A DNA stretch of 7,098 nucleotides from an uncultured Collinsella sp. (GTDB taxonomy: Bacteria > Actinomycetota > Coriobacteriia > Coriobacteriales > Coriobacteriaceae), in the NCBI GenBank assembly GCA_900757235.1, contig CAAENB010000123.1:1-7098 (forward strand), given 5' to 3'. Shown here in pieces: positions 5,253-7,098 of this stretch. Position 1 is the first letter of the stretch. Every line of letters starts with the position of its first letter. The notes beneath the pieces were generated by a model. It was not told where the DNA came from. It searched no databases and worked only from the letters and a program-made list of their open reading frames with translations. Position numbers and translations under genes: made by a program.

Positions 5253-5289
5253 GTAGGCGGTTGAAATTTGCGTCCATCGAGGAGCTGCC

Positions 5290-7047
5290 ATGAACGAGAT
5301 CAAGTGCCCGCATTGCGGTGAAGTTTTTAAGGTCGATGCGTCCGGTTATGCGGATATCGTCAAGCAGGTGCGCGACGCCGAGTTCTCGCGCGACCTGGAT
5401 GAGCGCGTGAAGGCGGTCCAGCGCGAGGGCGAGCAGGCACTGGAGCTTGAGCGCTCGCGCTCGACGGCTGCTTTGCAAAAGGCAGAGTCTCAGCGCGACG
5501 CTCGGCTTGTCGAGCAGAAGAACGCTGCAGCTCAGCAGCTGGCACAAGAGGTTGCCAAGCGCGACGCTGAGCTTGCCGAGCTGCGCGCCAAGCTCGAAGG
5601 CGCTGCCGCAGAGCGCGAGAGTGCAAGTCAGCGCGCGGCGGTTGAGGCCCGTTCCGATGCTCAAAAGGAGAATGCCGAGCTTCAGCGCGAGATCGACAAT
5701 TTACGTGCGCAGTTGGAGCGCAAAGATGATGAAGCCAGGCTTGCCGAGGCGGCGGCACGCAATGCTGCTCAAAACGACCTGTCCGCGCGCGACGCTCAGA
5801 TTGCCGAGCTGCAGGCCAGGATCGCCGCGGCGGACAAGGCCCAGGAGATGGCGCTTGCCGCTGCCGCGGCAGAGTCGCAGCGTGAGCTCGATGCCGCTCG
5901 CAGCGAGGCCGAGCGCGCGCTTACTGACTATCGCGCGAAGGTGCAAGAGAAGTTTTCCGCCGCAAAGGCTCAGTCCGAGCAAGAGGCCGAGGGCCTGCGT
6001 GCCCAGCTGCGCGAGCAGGAACTGATGGCAAAAATGAACCTGTCAGAGGCGGTCGCCGCGGCGGAGCGAGAGCGCGATGAGGCACGTGCCAAACTGACGA
6101 GCGAGCTGGCGGTGCGCGATTCTCGCGAGGAGCAAGCCAAGGCGGCACACGAGCTCGAGCTTGCGCAGGCCAAGCGCGCGAGCGATGACCTGATTCGCTA
6201 CAAGGATGAAGAGATTGAGCGCCTTAAGGACATGAAGGTTCGCCTGTCCACCAAGATGGTGGGCGAGTCGCTCGAGCAGCACTGCGAGACCGAGTTTAAC
6301 CGTCTGCGCATGACGGCGTTTCCCAATGCGTACTTCGAGAAAGATAACGATGCATCCGAGGGCACCAAGGGAGACTTCATTTTCCGTGAGTGCGACGCGA
6401 GCGGCAACGAGGTCATTTCGATTATGTTCGAGATGAAAAACGAGAACGACGAGACCGCGACCAAGCATAAAAACGAGGACTTCTTTAAGAAACTCGATCA
6501 CGATCGTCGCCAGAAAGGCTGTGAGTACGCGGTGCTCTGCACGCTGCTCGAGCCCGAGAGCGAGCTTTACAACGCGGGAATCGTGGACGTGAGCTATCGC
6601 TACGAGAAGATGTATGTGATCCGCCCGCAGTTCTTCATTCCCATCATTACGCTGCTACGCAATGCCGCCATGGGTTCGCTTCGCTATAAGCAGGAGCTGG
6701 CGGAGTACAAGCAGCAGAATATCGATGTCACGAACTTCGAAGCCAAGATGGAGAAGTTCAAGAACGATTTCGGCCGCAACTACGAGATCGCGAGCCGCAA
6801 GTTCCAAACGGCAATCGATGAGATCGACAAGACGATTAGCCATCTGCAGAAAACCAAGGAGGCGTTGCTGTCCTCCGAGAACAATCTGCGCCTTGCCAAC
6901 AAGAAAGCCGACGATCTTACCATTCGCAAGCTCACGTGGGGCAACAAGACCATGAAAGCAGCGTTTGACGAGGCGCGCGGGGCCGCGACAGAGACGAACG
7001 ATGAGCCAGCCGAGGCGGATTCGTATGAGGTCGAGGATGCCGAGTAA
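5290..7047 (+). CDS. DUF2130 protein with N-terminal zinc knuckle and long coiled coil
   Basis: The molecular role of this family is not established. The 585-residue protein begins with a CPHCGEVF knuckle (C6, C9; no second cysteine pair close by, so any zinc site would be shared or half a site). Residues about 25-315 are a charged, alanine-rich coiled coil with heptads such as RDAELAELRAKLE. Residues about 316-465 form the DUF2130 core: MVGESLEQHCETEFN, KGDFIFRE (G361-D362), MFEMKNEN (E381-x-K383) and LDHDRRQKGCEYAVLCTLLE. The order E, GD, then E-x-K on a strand resembles a PD-(D/E)XK nuclease site; this is my inference. A second helical region (about 466-545) is followed by an acidic tail. 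No membrane segment or signal peptide is seen. GAGGAG (5279-5284) lies five bases before the ATG. The gene has its own space between terminators and seems unrelated to the sugar module. Confidence 0.92.
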   Translation: MNEIKCPHCGEVFKVDASGYADIVKQVRDAEFSRDLDERVKAVQREGEQALELERSRSTAALQKAESQRDARLVEQKNAAAQQLAQEVAKRDAELAELRAKLEGAAAERESASQRAAVEARSDAQKENAELQREIDNLRAQLERKDDEARLAEAAARNAAQNDLSARDAQIAELQARIAAADKAQEMALAAAAAESQRELDAARSEAERALTDYRAKVQEKFSAAKAQSEQEAEGLRAQLREQELMAKMNLSEAVAAAERERDEARAKLTSELAVRDSREEQAKAAHELELAQAKRASDDLIRYKDEEIERLKDMKVRLSTKMVGESLEQHCETEFNRLRMTAFPNAYFEKDNDASEGTKGDFIFRECDASGNEVISIMFEMKNENDETATKHKNEDFFKKLDHDRRQKGCEYAVLCTLLEPESELYNAGIVDVSYRYEKMYVIRPQFFIPIITLLRNAAMGSLRYKQELAEYKQQNIDVTNFEAKMEKFKNDFGRNYEIASRKFQTAIDEIDKTISHLQKTKEALLSSENNLRLANKKADDLTIRKLTWGNKTMKAAFDEARGAATETNDEPAEADSYEVEDAE

Positions 7048-7064
7048 GGCATAGCGGATAGTGA

Positions 7065-7098
7065 AAAAGCGGGGCTGCTGGCGATGTTGCCAACAGCC
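7065..7098 (+). terminator. Probable terminator after the DUF2130 gene, cut by the window edge
   Basis: GGCTG-C-TGGC (7073-7082) pairs with GCCA-A-CAGCC (7089-7098) around GATGTT, with one C/A mismatch. AAAAAGCGG just before it (7065-7073) suggests the stem continues beyond the window into a CCGCTTTTT-like end, as in a bidirectional terminator. The T-tract is not in the window. Confidence 0.65.

Noticed and set aside
5360..5758. Minus-strand Arg/Ala/Pro-rich frame opposite the coiled coil
   Set aside because: Low-complexity shadow caused by the repetitive GC-rich coiled-coil codons.
1..7098. CRISPR array, tRNA/rRNA genes, transposase genes or a phage/defence island
   Set aside because: No regularly spaced repeats, no tRNA-like cloverleaf or rRNA sequence, and no transposase, integrase or restriction gene was seen; the region looks like ordinary chromosome.

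Overview
The window reads as ordinary chromosome from a moderately GC-rich bacterium, with all genes on the + strand. The style (a Glc-family PTS EIIBC, a PRD antiterminator, a coiled-coil DUF2130 protein, GTG and ATG starts behind GGAGG-type sites) would fit a gut Coriobacteriia such as Collinsella. That placement is an impression from protein style, not a computed result.

Layout. Positions 2-553 hold the C-terminal part of a class-3-like aldehyde dehydrogenase, followed by a hairpin at 581-610. Next comes a cluster of two very small genes and a phosphoesterase: a cysteine-rich 59-residue ORF (620-799), a 59-residue protein with an all-acidic first half and a strongly basic second half (818-997), and a calcineurin-like metallophosphoesterase (1064-1609) closed by a terminator at 1630-1664. 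Then comes a sugar-uptake module: a BglG/LicT-type antiterminator (1683-2519), a structured leader with a RAT-like site overlapping a terminator (2632-2721), a PTS EIIBC permease (2860-4308), a weak intercistronic hairpin (4336-4367) and a ChbG/YdjC-family carbohydrate deacetylase (4386-5150). A REP-like palindrome (5161-5191) and a strong terminator (5197-5231) close that module. The last gene encodes a 585-residue zinc-knuckle/coiled-coil/DUF2130 protein (5290-7047), and the window ends inside what looks like its terminator.

How the genes work together. The antiterminator probably binds the RAT in the leader of the EIIBC gene when the sugar is present. This would block the overlapping terminator hairpin and let transcription enter the permease and deacetylase genes. 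The permease has B and C domains but no A domain, so a separate EIIA must phosphorylate it. No phospho-glycosidase is in the module; the only downstream enzyme is the deacetylase, which suggests an acetylated (N-acetyl) sugar as substrate, though that is inference. The antiterminator has lost the second conserved histidine of PRD1 but keeps both PRD2 histidines, so its phospho-control may differ from LicT/BglG.
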